From Paraliomyxa sp041600735 (GTDB taxonomy: Bacteria; Myxococcota_A; Polyangia; Nannocystales; Nannocystaceae): DNA of 60,893 bases. The notes beneath the pieces were generated by a model. That model had not been told where the DNA came from, searched no databases, and worked only from the letters and a program-made list of their open reading frames with translations. Where the stretch lies: positions 1 through 60,893 of the forward strand of contig JBFIJN010000003.1 in assembly GCA_041600735.1 (NCBI GenBank), read 5' to 3'. This document shows, one piece after another, positions 27,201-36,075 of this stretch (position 1 is its first letter; every line of letters starts with the position of its first letter). A program made the translations under genes and the position numbers.

Positions 27201-28190
27201 GCCGACGACTTCGGTCGCGGTGGTGGCTGGGGCCCGCCCGCCGAGCCTAGCCGCGGGTGGGGCGGCTGGCGGCGCCCGCAGCCGCAGCTCAAGTCGCGAC
27301 CGGTGGCCTCCCCCGACTCGCGCGCGCTGGCTCGCGTCGATGCACTGCGGCGAGCGGTCGCGGCCGATCCCACCCAGCGTGCCGCGCACGGCAACCTCGT
27401 CCGTGCCGCGCTCCGGGCCGGGCACGCGCAGTCGCTCGAGTTTGCGCGCGCCTGGGCCGAGGTCGACCCCGATCATCCCGCGGCCCTGATGTCGCTGGCC
27501 GACGCGATGGCGGTCGATGGCGACCCGATGGCGCTGCGAGCCTACGAGAGCGTGCTCGAGGTTCAGCCGTTCTCGCAGCGGCAGCATGCCGAGCTCGCCC
27601 GCGCCTACGAGAGCAAGGGCGATCTTCGCCGCGCGTGCTCGCACCGCCTGTCGGTGGTGAGCATCGATCCCCGCGACGGCGGCGACCATGCCGAGCTCGC
27701 GCGCTGCCTGGCCCGCGAAGGGCGAGCGCGCGAGGCCCTCGACGTGGTCGACGACGGCACGCGTCGCGCCAGCAAGGATGCGCGCGCGCTCGCGAGCGTC
27801 TCCGCCGAGCTCGCCTCGCGGACCGTGCCGCCCGCCACCTTCGACCTGCACGGCGGCGCCGAGCTGCGGCTCGATCTCACCTGGTCGGGCGCGGGCGACC
27901 TCGATCTCGCGGTGGTCGACACCAAGGGCCGCCGGCTGTCGGGGCTGCGCCCCGAGGGCAAGGCCCGCGTGCGCGAGGGCGCCGGCCGCGAGGAGCTCAC
28001 GCTCAAGAAGGTGAGCAAGTCGGTGTTCATCGAGGTCACGCGGCCGGCGTCGTCGCGAGCGCTCGAGGGCGACCGCGGTGCGGTGCGCGGCGAGCTCGTG
28101 GTCAAGACGCCGCACGGCACGCGCAGGATCCCCGTAGTGGCGCGCGAGGGCACCGTGCGCGTCGCGAAGGTGTTCTGGACCCGCGGCTGA
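24225..28190 (+). CDS. large FecR / VIT / VWA / TPR lipoprotein
   Basis: 1321 residues. Lipobox LMTLGC (Cys26). Domains in order: FecR-like beta domain (about 78-205: GTLAELRLPGGIRVRMNEDT, ARGEAQVRNAGATRHFAVV), VIT domain (about 260-395: HTEVEQAFFNDRPAVLEGIY, YRFPLPGDGSVSGLSL), VWA domain from about 495 (YAFVLDRSHSTSP with a DxSxS MIDAS; IVYLGDGTPSSGE), a low-complexity Pro/Glu and GGVP-repeat stretch with a Lys/Ser region (about 840-1025), TPR-like helices (about 1030-1200) and a C-terminal DUF2135/YfaP-like domain (LTWSGAGDLDLAVVDTKG). VIT-VWA pairs bind protein partners through a metal in eukaryotic ITIH proteins; bacterial ones are mostly uncharacterised and probably surface adhesins or scaffolds. 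The FecR domain at the N-terminus is unusual. The 248-base upstream gap shows no clear promoter. Confidence 0.82.
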   Translation: MPQPANFRSRLVLPPASLLLLMTLGCSPGDAASEGEGAAAQAPAAAAAETAAPEDGGEVVAISGPGGVLSPALPPGTFLGKGGRLQVGQVLETPKGTLAELRLPGGIRVRMNEDTALTLPGPDVTARMVLTRGEVVVLTEPASTAELSVAAGDEVLTLARGEAQVRNAGATRHFAVVSGTASLQAPSRSLTLGPGESIDAPLPEERTRRPELSLAPLQETGWSRTFETAAQMVDDAPAGVGSLTARRPGSDREQQRLRLTDQTVTVNIAGRIAHTEVEQAFFNDRPAVLEGIYRFPLPGDGSVSGLSLLVGNRWMEGEIVEKTRGRQIFAAIVDATIPRDPALLEWERGNQFKLRVFPIPGRGERRVRLAYTQVLPVAGQALRYRFPLAGSGAGGTEIDHFKFEVTVDGQQLDQAQLADIETPMMELDRRLEGGRIHLAADRTHFIPTTDIGIDIPLGDEEARIHTETHLDRDGQAYFMVSLRPELELPRPEGPTSYAFVLDRSHSTSPELWTMARGMVEALSTSMEPEDRFAVLACDSACEQAPGGLLTPQPGDLDEVQRFLDRQDLAGASDLGGMLVSAAEALERGGAPGERVIVYLGDGTPSSGELAADRLAQHVKEPLRGTRVMAVALGSRSDLTTLGAIVQSTGGDILRADPRDDRQQLVRELRLRARVPMATDLELELPEGMVAVHRHGTAGLRPGDALVLLGKLSGPVHDEVLVRARGPEGPIEARFRVDLEADRSSPVDHRHLPRTWAQAEIDHLTKTRGNAARDEIIALSKHSTVMSRHTSLIVLENDAMYREFNVVRAAKGTDKWDGSLPDAASSSDTLSKNAETLKELRAQAGPAAVVPEPEPELEEQEKSRELPSAPPFVPSSEPGGVPGGVPGGVVGGVMGGSLGGATTKGEARDNRFGLDDPADAPSAPRGAGAGEADEDSKLADVDLGDDGDDELESGAGRGKSSGSSSTSTPAKKDAPSPVKQKKTSAPKTSSKPLADDFGRGGGWGPPAEPSRGWGGWRRPQPQLKSRPVASPDSRALARVDALRRAVAADPTQRAAHGNLVRAALRAGHAQSLEFARAWAEVDPDHPAALMSLADAMAVDGDPMALRAYESVLEVQPFSQRQHAELARAYESKGDLRRACSHRLSVVSIDPRDGGDHAELARCLAREGRAREALDVVDDGTRRASKDARALASVSAELASRTVPPATFDLHGGAELRLDLTWSGAGDLDLAVVDTKGRRLSGLRPEGKARVREGAGREELTLKKVSKSVFIEVTRPASSRALEGDRGAVRGELVVKTPHGTRRIPVVAREGTVRVAKVFWTRG
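26853..26888 (+). repeat. 12-bp tandem repeat, three copies
   Basis: CCCGGTGGYGTR is repeated three times and encodes the Pro-Gly-Gly-Val repeats in the linker of the VIT/VWA lipoprotein. Confidence 0.85.
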
Positions 28191-28252
28191 GCCCAGGGAA
28201 GCTCACGCAGCGGCCCCGGCCGGGAGCGGCGCTCGCCCGCCGCCCCCCGGGG

Positions 28253-28258
28253 TAGCCT
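28253..28258 (+). promoter_or_regulatory. TAGCCT box, leaderless start at 28266
   Basis: TAGCCT ends seven bases before the ATG with no Shine-Dalgarno. The preceding gene ended only 75 bases upstream. Confidence 0.55.
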
Positions 28259-28265
28259 CGCGCCC

Positions 28266-29384
28266 ATGAGCCCCCGCGACCTCGCTGCCGAGCTGAGCGC
28301 CGAGCTCGAGGCCAAGCTGCTCGGGCGACTGGTCGACGAGTGGGAGTCGATCAATTTCACGTTCTTCTCGGGTGCGCTGCGCAAGCCCGTGCTGCGCCTG
28401 TCGGAGACTCGCGAGCGGCTCGGCCAGTGGAACGGAGAGCTGCGCAGCCTCGAGCTCTCGCGCGCCTTGGTGCTCGAGCACGACTGGGTGGAGGTGATCG
28501 AGGTGCTCAAGCACGAGGTCGCGCACCAGTTCGTCGACGAGTGCCTCTCGGTCGACGAGCCGCCGCATGGTCCGACGTTCCGCCGCGTGTGCGAGCGCTT
28601 GGGCATCGACGCGCGGGCCTCGGGCAGCGCTGCGACGCCGCCGGCGGCCGACGACCCCGCAAGCCGCACGGTCGACCGCATCCGCAAGCTGCTCGCGCTC
28701 GCGCAGAGCCCCAACCAGCACGAAGCCGAGGCGGCCGCGACGGCGGCGCGCCGGCTCATGCTGAAGTTCAACATCGAGGCCGAGCACGCCGCGGGCCCCG
28801 CGGCCAGCGAGCGACGACACTATGGCTTTCGCCACCTCGGACGCCCCTCCGGGCGCATCCTCGAGCACGACCGACGCCTGGCCAGCATCCTCGCCAACTA
28901 CTTCTTCGTGCAGAGCCTGTGGATCCCGGTCTACCGCCCGCTCGTGGGCAAGCGGGGCAGCGTGCTCGAGATCTGTGGGCTCCACGCCAACTTGTTGATG
29001 GCCGAGCACGTGCACGCGTTCCTGTCCGCGACCGCGACGCGGCTGTGGTCCGAGTACGCGCGCGCCAGCGGGCGCAGCTCCAATCGCGATCGGCAGGCCT
29101 TCCTCGCCGGCGTGATGCGAGGCTTCGACGCCAAGCTCGGCGCGCAGAGCCGCCAGTTCCAAGAGCAGGGGCTGGTGTGGGTCCCCACGGCCGAGCTCGA
29201 TCGCTACTTTCGTCGGCGCTACCCGAAGATCCAGACCGTGCGCCGCGGGGGCGCGCGACGCAACGACGCGTACTCCGAGGGGCACCGGGCCGGCAACGAG
29301 ATCGTGCTGTCCCAGCCGGTCGAGTCGGGCCCCAGCGGTCGGCGACCCAAGGCGCTGCGCGGCGCCTCCGACGGGGACCGCTAG
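28266..29384 (+). CDS. SprT-like metallopeptidase domain protein with DUF2786
   Basis: 372 residues, no signal peptide. The N-terminal half (about 20-115) is SprT-like: WESINFTFFSGALRKPVLRL and a HExxH motif HEVAHQF (His83, Glu84, His87) followed by HGPTFRRVCERLG, which can supply the third ligand. A DUF2786 helical hairpin follows at about 138-175 (VDRIRKLLALAQSPNQHEAE, RRLMLKFNIE). The C-terminal part (about 185-345) is of unknown fold and ends basic. SprT-type zinc proteases (Spartan) act on DNA-protein crosslinks in eukaryotes; a nucleic-acid-related role here is a family-level guess. Convergent with the hydrolase gene, three bases apart. Confidence 0.82.
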   Translation: MSPRDLAAELSAELEAKLLGRLVDEWESINFTFFSGALRKPVLRLSETRERLGQWNGELRSLELSRALVLEHDWVEVIEVLKHEVAHQFVDECLSVDEPPHGPTFRRVCERLGIDARASGSAATPPAADDPASRTVDRIRKLLALAQSPNQHEAEAAATAARRLMLKFNIEAEHAAGPAASERRHYGFRHLGRPSGRILEHDRRLASILANYFFVQSLWIPVYRPLVGKRGSVLEICGLHANLLMAEHVHAFLSATATRLWSEYARASGRSSNRDRQAFLAGVMRGFDAKLGAQSRQFQEQGLVWVPTAELDRYFRRRYPKIQTVRRGGARRNDAYSEGHRAGNEIVLSQPVESGPSGRRPKALRGASDGDR

Positions 29385-29387
29385 CCG

Positions 29388-30659
29388 CTACGGCTCGTAG
29401 TCGAGCTCGAACATGCCCGGCGCGAGGGCATTGGCGGCCTCGGTCGTCAACAAGGCCAGGCTGCCCGGCGAGGCGCGCAGGTGGCCGTTGAACAGCCCGA
29501 TCGCGAAGTGCCGCTGGAGCGGCAGCGCGAGCTCGGGGCCGATGTTGTCGGTCGAGCACCCGTCGTCGAGGGCCTCGCTCAGCCCGATCTGCGTGGCCGC
29601 CTCGATCGCGGCCGCATCGAGCAGGCACATGTCGCTGAAGGTGAAGTGCCCCGCGGCGCCCAGGGTGAGCAGCGATCGCGGCGGGGTCAGGCGCTCGAAG
29701 ATCGACTCGGCATCGGCGAGCGGCGTGGTCATGTCGAGCCCGCCGGCCTGGAGCATCACGGGCACGTCGATGTCCTCGGGCTTGACGGGCAGCCCACCGA
29801 ACCACACGACGTCGTAGCCGGGCGGGGCCTGGGCCACCGCGACATCGATCGGCCGCCCCTGCGCCAGCAGTCGTAGCGTCGTGAGCGCGCCGAACGAGTG
29901 CCCGGCCGCCCCGACCCGCTCGCCATCCACGATGGCTCCGAGCTCGTCCTCGCGCGGAAGCTGCTGCAGATGCGCGAGCACGTAGCCCATGTCGTCGGGT
30001 CGCAGCCCGAGGCTCACGAACTGCGCCTCGGTCGAGGGCCCGCCGGCGACCACCGCGTCGCTCAGCGTGTTGCCGAGGTGATCGGGCGCCGCCACCACGT
30101 AGCCGTGACTGGCGAGGTACACGGTGAAGAACGTGGACTGCATGCGCACGCCCGACGATCCGTGGCTGAACAGCACGATCGGAAACAGCTCGCCCGACGC
30201 ACGCGGAGCCGCATCGCGAACGGCGTCGGTGGCCAGCGCGACCTCGAGCGGGGCCTCGAGCACGGCCCGCGCCTCCTCGGTCAGCAGGTCCTCTTCGGTG
30301 TAGATGTAGCCCGGCTGGTCGCGCGCCTCTTCGGCGGCCGGATACCAGATCTCGGTCACCAGGCGACGCGGCTCCCCCATGTCGTTGGGGCGTGACTCGT
30401 CGAGCAGCTCGACCGTCACCACGCCCACCGGATAGGGCCCCATCATCGAGGGGTCGGGGGCGTCATCGGGGCCCGCAGGCGGGAACGGCAGCTCGTCGGC
30501 GCCCGTGCTCCCGCCGTCCGCGGTGCCGCTGGCCTCGGTCGCGGCGCCGGTGCTCGCGTGGGCGGTGTCGGCTCCGCTGTCGGCCGTGGTGCCGGGGGAA
30601 GCTTGGCAAGCCGCGAGCGCCAGCGCGGTGAGCATCATCGAGCGACGGATCGAGATCAT
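29388..30659 (-). CDS. alpha/beta-hydrolase lipoprotein (PAF-acetylhydrolase/chlorophyllase-like)
   Basis: 423 residues. Lipobox ALALAAC (Cys18), then an Ala/Thr/Gly/Asp linker of about 55 residues. The hydrolase domain begins with VVTVELLDESRPND and RRLVTEIWYPA, as in platelet-activating-factor acetylhydrolase-like esterases. FPIVLFSHGSSGVRMQS provides the oxyanion loop, GHSFGALTT the nucleophile elbow, VMLQAGGLDMTTPL the acid strand and GAAGHFTFSD the catalytic His. A surface-anchored esterase or lipase is likely; substrate unknown. AGGA lies four bases before the ATG, so a TATCCT box about 22 bases upstream would give a short leader rather than a leaderless mRNA. Confidence 0.82.
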   Translation of the reverse strand: MISIRRSMMLTALALAACQASPGTTADSGADTAHASTGAATEASGTADGGSTGADELPFPPAGPDDAPDPSMMGPYPVGVVTVELLDESRPNDMGEPRRLVTEIWYPAAEEARDQPGYIYTEEDLLTEEARAVLEAPLEVALATDAVRDAAPRASGELFPIVLFSHGSSGVRMQSTFFTVYLASHGYVVAAPDHLGNTLSDAVVAGGPSTEAQFVSLGLRPDDMGYVLAHLQQLPREDELGAIVDGERVGAAGHSFGALTTLRLLAQGRPIDVAVAQAPPGYDVVWFGGLPVKPEDIDVPVMLQAGGLDMTTPLADAESIFERLTPPRSLLTLGAAGHFTFSDMCLLDAAAIEAATQIGLSEALDDGCSTDNIGPELALPLQRHFAIGLFNGHLRASPGSLALLTTEAANALAPGMFELDYEP

Positions 30660-30785
30660 GGTTCCTCGGAGTCGCCCGAGGATACGCGTCGCGCCGACGT
30701 GGAGGCGAGCCGAACGCCAGTGATCGATCCATGCAAGAGATTCCTCTCACGCGGATCCACCGGCAGCTCGTTCTTTTTCTACGGA

Positions 30786-30968
30786 CTAGTTGGGCGCCAG
30801 ACCATGCGCGCGACGGCTCTGCACCCACAGCCAGGCGGCCCGCACCTCCTCGATCGCGCGCTGATAGCTGCCATCGCTGCGGTCCTCGAACTCGAACGGC
30901 AGCCCCGCGGGCTCCCCCATCGAAGCGTCCGCGGTCCGGTCGCGCTTGGATTCTTGGGTATTCTCCAT
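30786..30968 (-). CDS. small conserved-looking cytoplasmic protein
   Basis: 60 residues from ATG 30968, preceded at five bases by a full AAGGAG Shine-Dalgarno, one of the best in the window. The N-terminal half is charged and probably disordered (MENTQESKRDRTADASMGEP); the second half looks like a single amphipathic helix (SYQRAIEEVRAAWLWVQSRR). No family recognised. It lies alone between the hydrolase and release factor 3 genes. The strong ribosome-binding site is the main reason for calling it real. Confidence 0.6.
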   Translation of the reverse strand: MENTQESKRDRTADASMGEPAGLPFEFEDRSDGSYQRAIEEVRAAWLWVQSRRAHGLAPN

Positions 30969-30972
30969 CGTT

Positions 30973-30979
30973 GCTCCTT
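30973..30979 (-). promoter_or_regulatory. strong Shine-Dalgarno for the small gene
   Basis: On the minus strand AAGGAG sits five bases before the ATG at 30968. It stands out because most neighbouring starts lack such a sequence. Confidence 0.7.
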
Positions 30980-31103
30980 GGTCCAGGTTGGGGCCCATGG
31001 AGCAGATGGCAACCCCTCGAGCGCATTCGTTCGCGCAGCCGCCGCGCCTAGGGGTTCACCCCCGGCCGTGTTTTCGTATATGAGCGCCGCAGGAACGACG
31101 AGC

Positions 31104-32804
<1,701 letters not shown>

Positions 32805-32878
32805 GTCCGGGCCGCGGTGAGCGTCGCGCGGCGCGGCCGCGGCCCAAACGACCCAGCCAGGGCGCGAGGCCGCCGTGA

Positions 32879-32884
32879 TACCCT
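32879..32884 (+). promoter_or_regulatory. TACCCT box, leaderless start at 32895
   Basis: TACCCT ends ten bases before the ATG with no Shine-Dalgarno between. Confidence 0.5.
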
Positions 32885-32894
32885 CGGCCAGCCC

Positions 32895-34334
32895 ATGTCG
32901 ACCGCGCTCGGCTCGCTCCGCCTTCGCTCCTGTCTCGCGCTGGGCCTCGCGCTGGGTTTCGGCTGTCGGCCCGACGGAACGCCCACCGCGGAACAGCAGG
33001 ATCTCGTCACCGTGTTCGGAGGCGACGCCGGCCAGGCCTGCACCTACGTGAGCTCGCAGAGCCAGCCCTACGTGGTGGGGTGGGACGAGATCAAGCTCAA
33101 CGATCTCCAGCGCGCGATCGGCCACGGCCCGCCGGTCGTCGTCCGCTTCGAGGGCTGCAAGCTCGAGCTGCTCACGGGCTGCGCGGTGACGGGCGGTCGC
33201 TACCGGTTCTCGCGCGCCACGATGACCAAGCCGCAGCTGGTCGAGCTGCGCAGCGCCGCCGAGGCCGTCGCTCAGTTCCAGATCGGCGGGCTGGGGCTCG
33301 AGGCGTTCTTCGATACCTACGCGGGACTGATGGTCACGCGCGCGCTCGGGGGCACGTGGGAGGTGAGCGGTCGCGAGGACTTCTACACCGACGAATTCTC
33401 GGGACCACGCTGCAGTGGAGCTACCCACGTGGTGCATGCCGTCGACGTGGGCGCCTACCGGGTCGAGGGCACGCAGGGCAAGGCCGGCGGGGCCAAGGTC
33501 GAGGCCGCCGTGGGCGGGGCCAAGGCCGGCGCGGGCGGCAGCGGCTCGTCGTCGCGCGCCGAGCTCAGCCACAAGGGCGACCCCGAGCAGTGCGGCATGA
33601 GCGGCTGGGGCGAGTCGCCGGTCGACGACTGCGGCACGCCGCTGCGGCTCACGCTGCGCAGCATTCGACCTGCGAGCGAGCGCAACGCCGTATGCCCCTA
33701 TGGGATGCGGCACGTGAGCGGCGGGCGCCTGGGTGAGCTGCCGCTGCTGGAGTTCTGCCTCGATGCCACCGAGGTCACCGCCGCGGCGTACGGCGAGTGC
33801 GTGGATGCGGGGGCCTGCGACGCGCCACCGCGCTCGCGCTTCGGCACGTCGCGCGACGCCGGCAAGCAGCAGCACCCGGTGACCGACGTGAGCTGGTACG
33901 ACGCCACGCGCTACTGCGAGCACGTGGGCAAGCGCCTGCCCACCGTCGAGGAGTGGGAGTGGGCCGCGCGCGGGCGCGAGGAGGAGCGCACGTACCCGTG
34001 GGGTGCCATGCCCCCCACCTCCGACCTCGCGTGCTGGAGCCGGGCCTACGGCAAGCTCGGTACGTGCCCCGTGGGCGAGCACTCGCTCGGCCAGTCGCGC
34101 GATGGTCTGCTCGATCTCGCGGGTAACGTGAGCGAGTGGACGGCTTCGCCGTTCGAGGGCAACGAGCGGCGACGCGTGGTGATGGGCGGTAGCTGGCGCG
34201 ATGAGGCCCCCGCCCAGCTGCAGGCCAAGACGCGGCACGGCCACAAGGCCCGCGACGAGGGCGATGCCGACCTCGGCTTTCGCTGCGCCGCCGCGGTGCG
34301 GCCAATCGAGCTCGGACCCGGAAGAGAGATCTGA
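32895..34334 (+). CDS. formylglycine-enzyme-fold (SUMF1-type) lipoprotein, probably not catalytic
   Basis: 479 residues. Lipobox GLALGFGC (Cys24). Residues about 30-250 form a beta-rich region with a Gly/Ala/Lys repeat (AGGAKVEAAVGGAKAGAGG) and no family I know. The C-terminal 220 residues have the SUMF1/FGE fold signature: FCLDATEVTAAAYGECVDAG, HPVTDVSWYDATRYCEHVGKR, LPTVEEWEWAARGREEERTYPWG, DLAGNVSEWTASPF, MGGSWRDE and DLGFRCA. The cysteines that activate oxygen in genuine formylglycine-generating enzymes are absent after GGSW, so a binding role is more likely. Two bases separate it from the GST gene, so the pair is translationally linked. Confidence 0.78.
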   Translation: MSTALGSLRLRSCLALGLALGFGCRPDGTPTAEQQDLVTVFGGDAGQACTYVSSQSQPYVVGWDEIKLNDLQRAIGHGPPVVVRFEGCKLELLTGCAVTGGRYRFSRATMTKPQLVELRSAAEAVAQFQIGGLGLEAFFDTYAGLMVTRALGGTWEVSGREDFYTDEFSGPRCSGATHVVHAVDVGAYRVEGTQGKAGGAKVEAAVGGAKAGAGGSGSSSRAELSHKGDPEQCGMSGWGESPVDDCGTPLRLTLRSIRPASERNAVCPYGMRHVSGGRLGELPLLEFCLDATEVTAAAYGECVDAGACDAPPRSRFGTSRDAGKQQHPVTDVSWYDATRYCEHVGKRLPTVEEWEWAARGREEERTYPWGAMPPTSDLACWSRAYGKLGTCPVGEHSLGQSRDGLLDLAGNVSEWTASPFEGNERRRVVMGGSWRDEAPAQLQAKTRHGHKARDEGDADLGFRCAAAVRPIELGPGREI

Positions 34335-34336
34335 AG

Positions 34337-34936
34337 ATGATGCGACTCTACGGAACCACGACCTCTCCCTATGTTCGCCGCGTCCACGTGGTCGCGCTCG
34401 AGCTCGGCGTGCCGTTCGAGTGGGTGGATACCGCCACCGACGCCGGCCAGGCTGCGCTGCGGGCCTTCAACCCGCTGTGGAAGGTGCCGGCCGTGGAGCT
34501 CGACGGGCGTCCCCTGTTCGACTCTCGGGTGATCATCGAGCAGCTGATGCGCGAGCACGGCCCCGGACCGCTCGCCGCGATCGATGCGGCCGACGTGGAT
34601 GCGCGCAACATGGTCACGGTGATCGACGGGGCGCTCGACGCCCTCATCAACACGCTCTACTTGCAGCGCGACGGCGTGACCGCGACGCAGGCCTCGTATG
34701 TGGCCAAGCAGCGCGAGCGCGCGGCGGCGGCCCTGGCGTGGGTAGAGGCGCGGGTCGGTGCCGACGGGTGGCTCACGCGAGCCCGGGCGTTTGGCGTGGC
34801 CGAGCTCGGGCTCGTGACTGCGCTCGACTGGATGCGCTTTCGCCAGATGTATCCGATCGAGCAGCACCCGGTGCTGATGCGGTGCTTGGAGCAGCACGGC
34901 GGGCGCGAGAGCTTGGTGGCCACGCGACCCGGGTGA
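34337..34936 (+). CDS. glutathione S-transferase family protein
   Basis: 199 residues; ATG 34337 is immediately followed by another ATG, and GGAAGAGAG lies upstream. N-domain: MRLYGTTTSPYVRRVHVVALELG, with the Ser-Pro-Tyr-Val-Arg of beta/zeta-like GSTs; FNPLWKVPAVELDGRPLFDSRVIIEQL supplies the cis-Pro and the Asp/Glu-Ser glutathione site. The C-domain is helical (about 85-199). It follows the SUMF1-type gene by two bases. A link in function is not evident. Substrate unknown. Confidence 0.85.
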   Translation: MMRLYGTTTSPYVRRVHVVALELGVPFEWVDTATDAGQAALRAFNPLWKVPAVELDGRPLFDSRVIIEQLMREHGPGPLAAIDAADVDARNMVTVIDGALDALINTLYLQRDGVTATQASYVAKQRERAAAALAWVEARVGADGWLTRARAFGVAELGLVTALDWMRFRQMYPIEQHPVLMRCLEQHGGRESLVATRPG

Positions 34937-34945
34937 TGATCGCGG

Positions 34946-35929
<984 letters not shown>

Positions 35930-35935
35930 GATTCC

Positions 35936-35941
35936 AGCATA
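35936..35941 (-). promoter_or_regulatory. TATGCT box, leaderless start at 35929
   Basis: On the minus strand TATGCT ends six bases before the GTG that also gives the best signal peptide. It supports that start over in-frame alternatives. Confidence 0.55.
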
Positions 35942-36006
35942 CCAGCCTTGGCCCGCGGGATCCGCTCGCGAGCGCCATAGGCCGCGAACCTCGATCGCTC
36001 GCACGA

Positions 36007-36052
36007 CGAACGAAGGCCCCTGCTCGCCGAGCGCGAGCAGAGGCCTCGTTCG
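36007..36052 (-). terminator. long hairpin after the beta-propeller gene
   Basis: The arms 36007-36026 and 36034-36052 pair over about 18 bp with one bulged A and one mismatch, around a seven-base loop. It starts 24 bases after the stop of the minus-strand gene at 36076, as expected for an intrinsic terminator, but no T-tract follows. Confidence 0.6.
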
Positions 36053-36075
36053 AGCGGGCTCCAGCGCCCGAGCGG

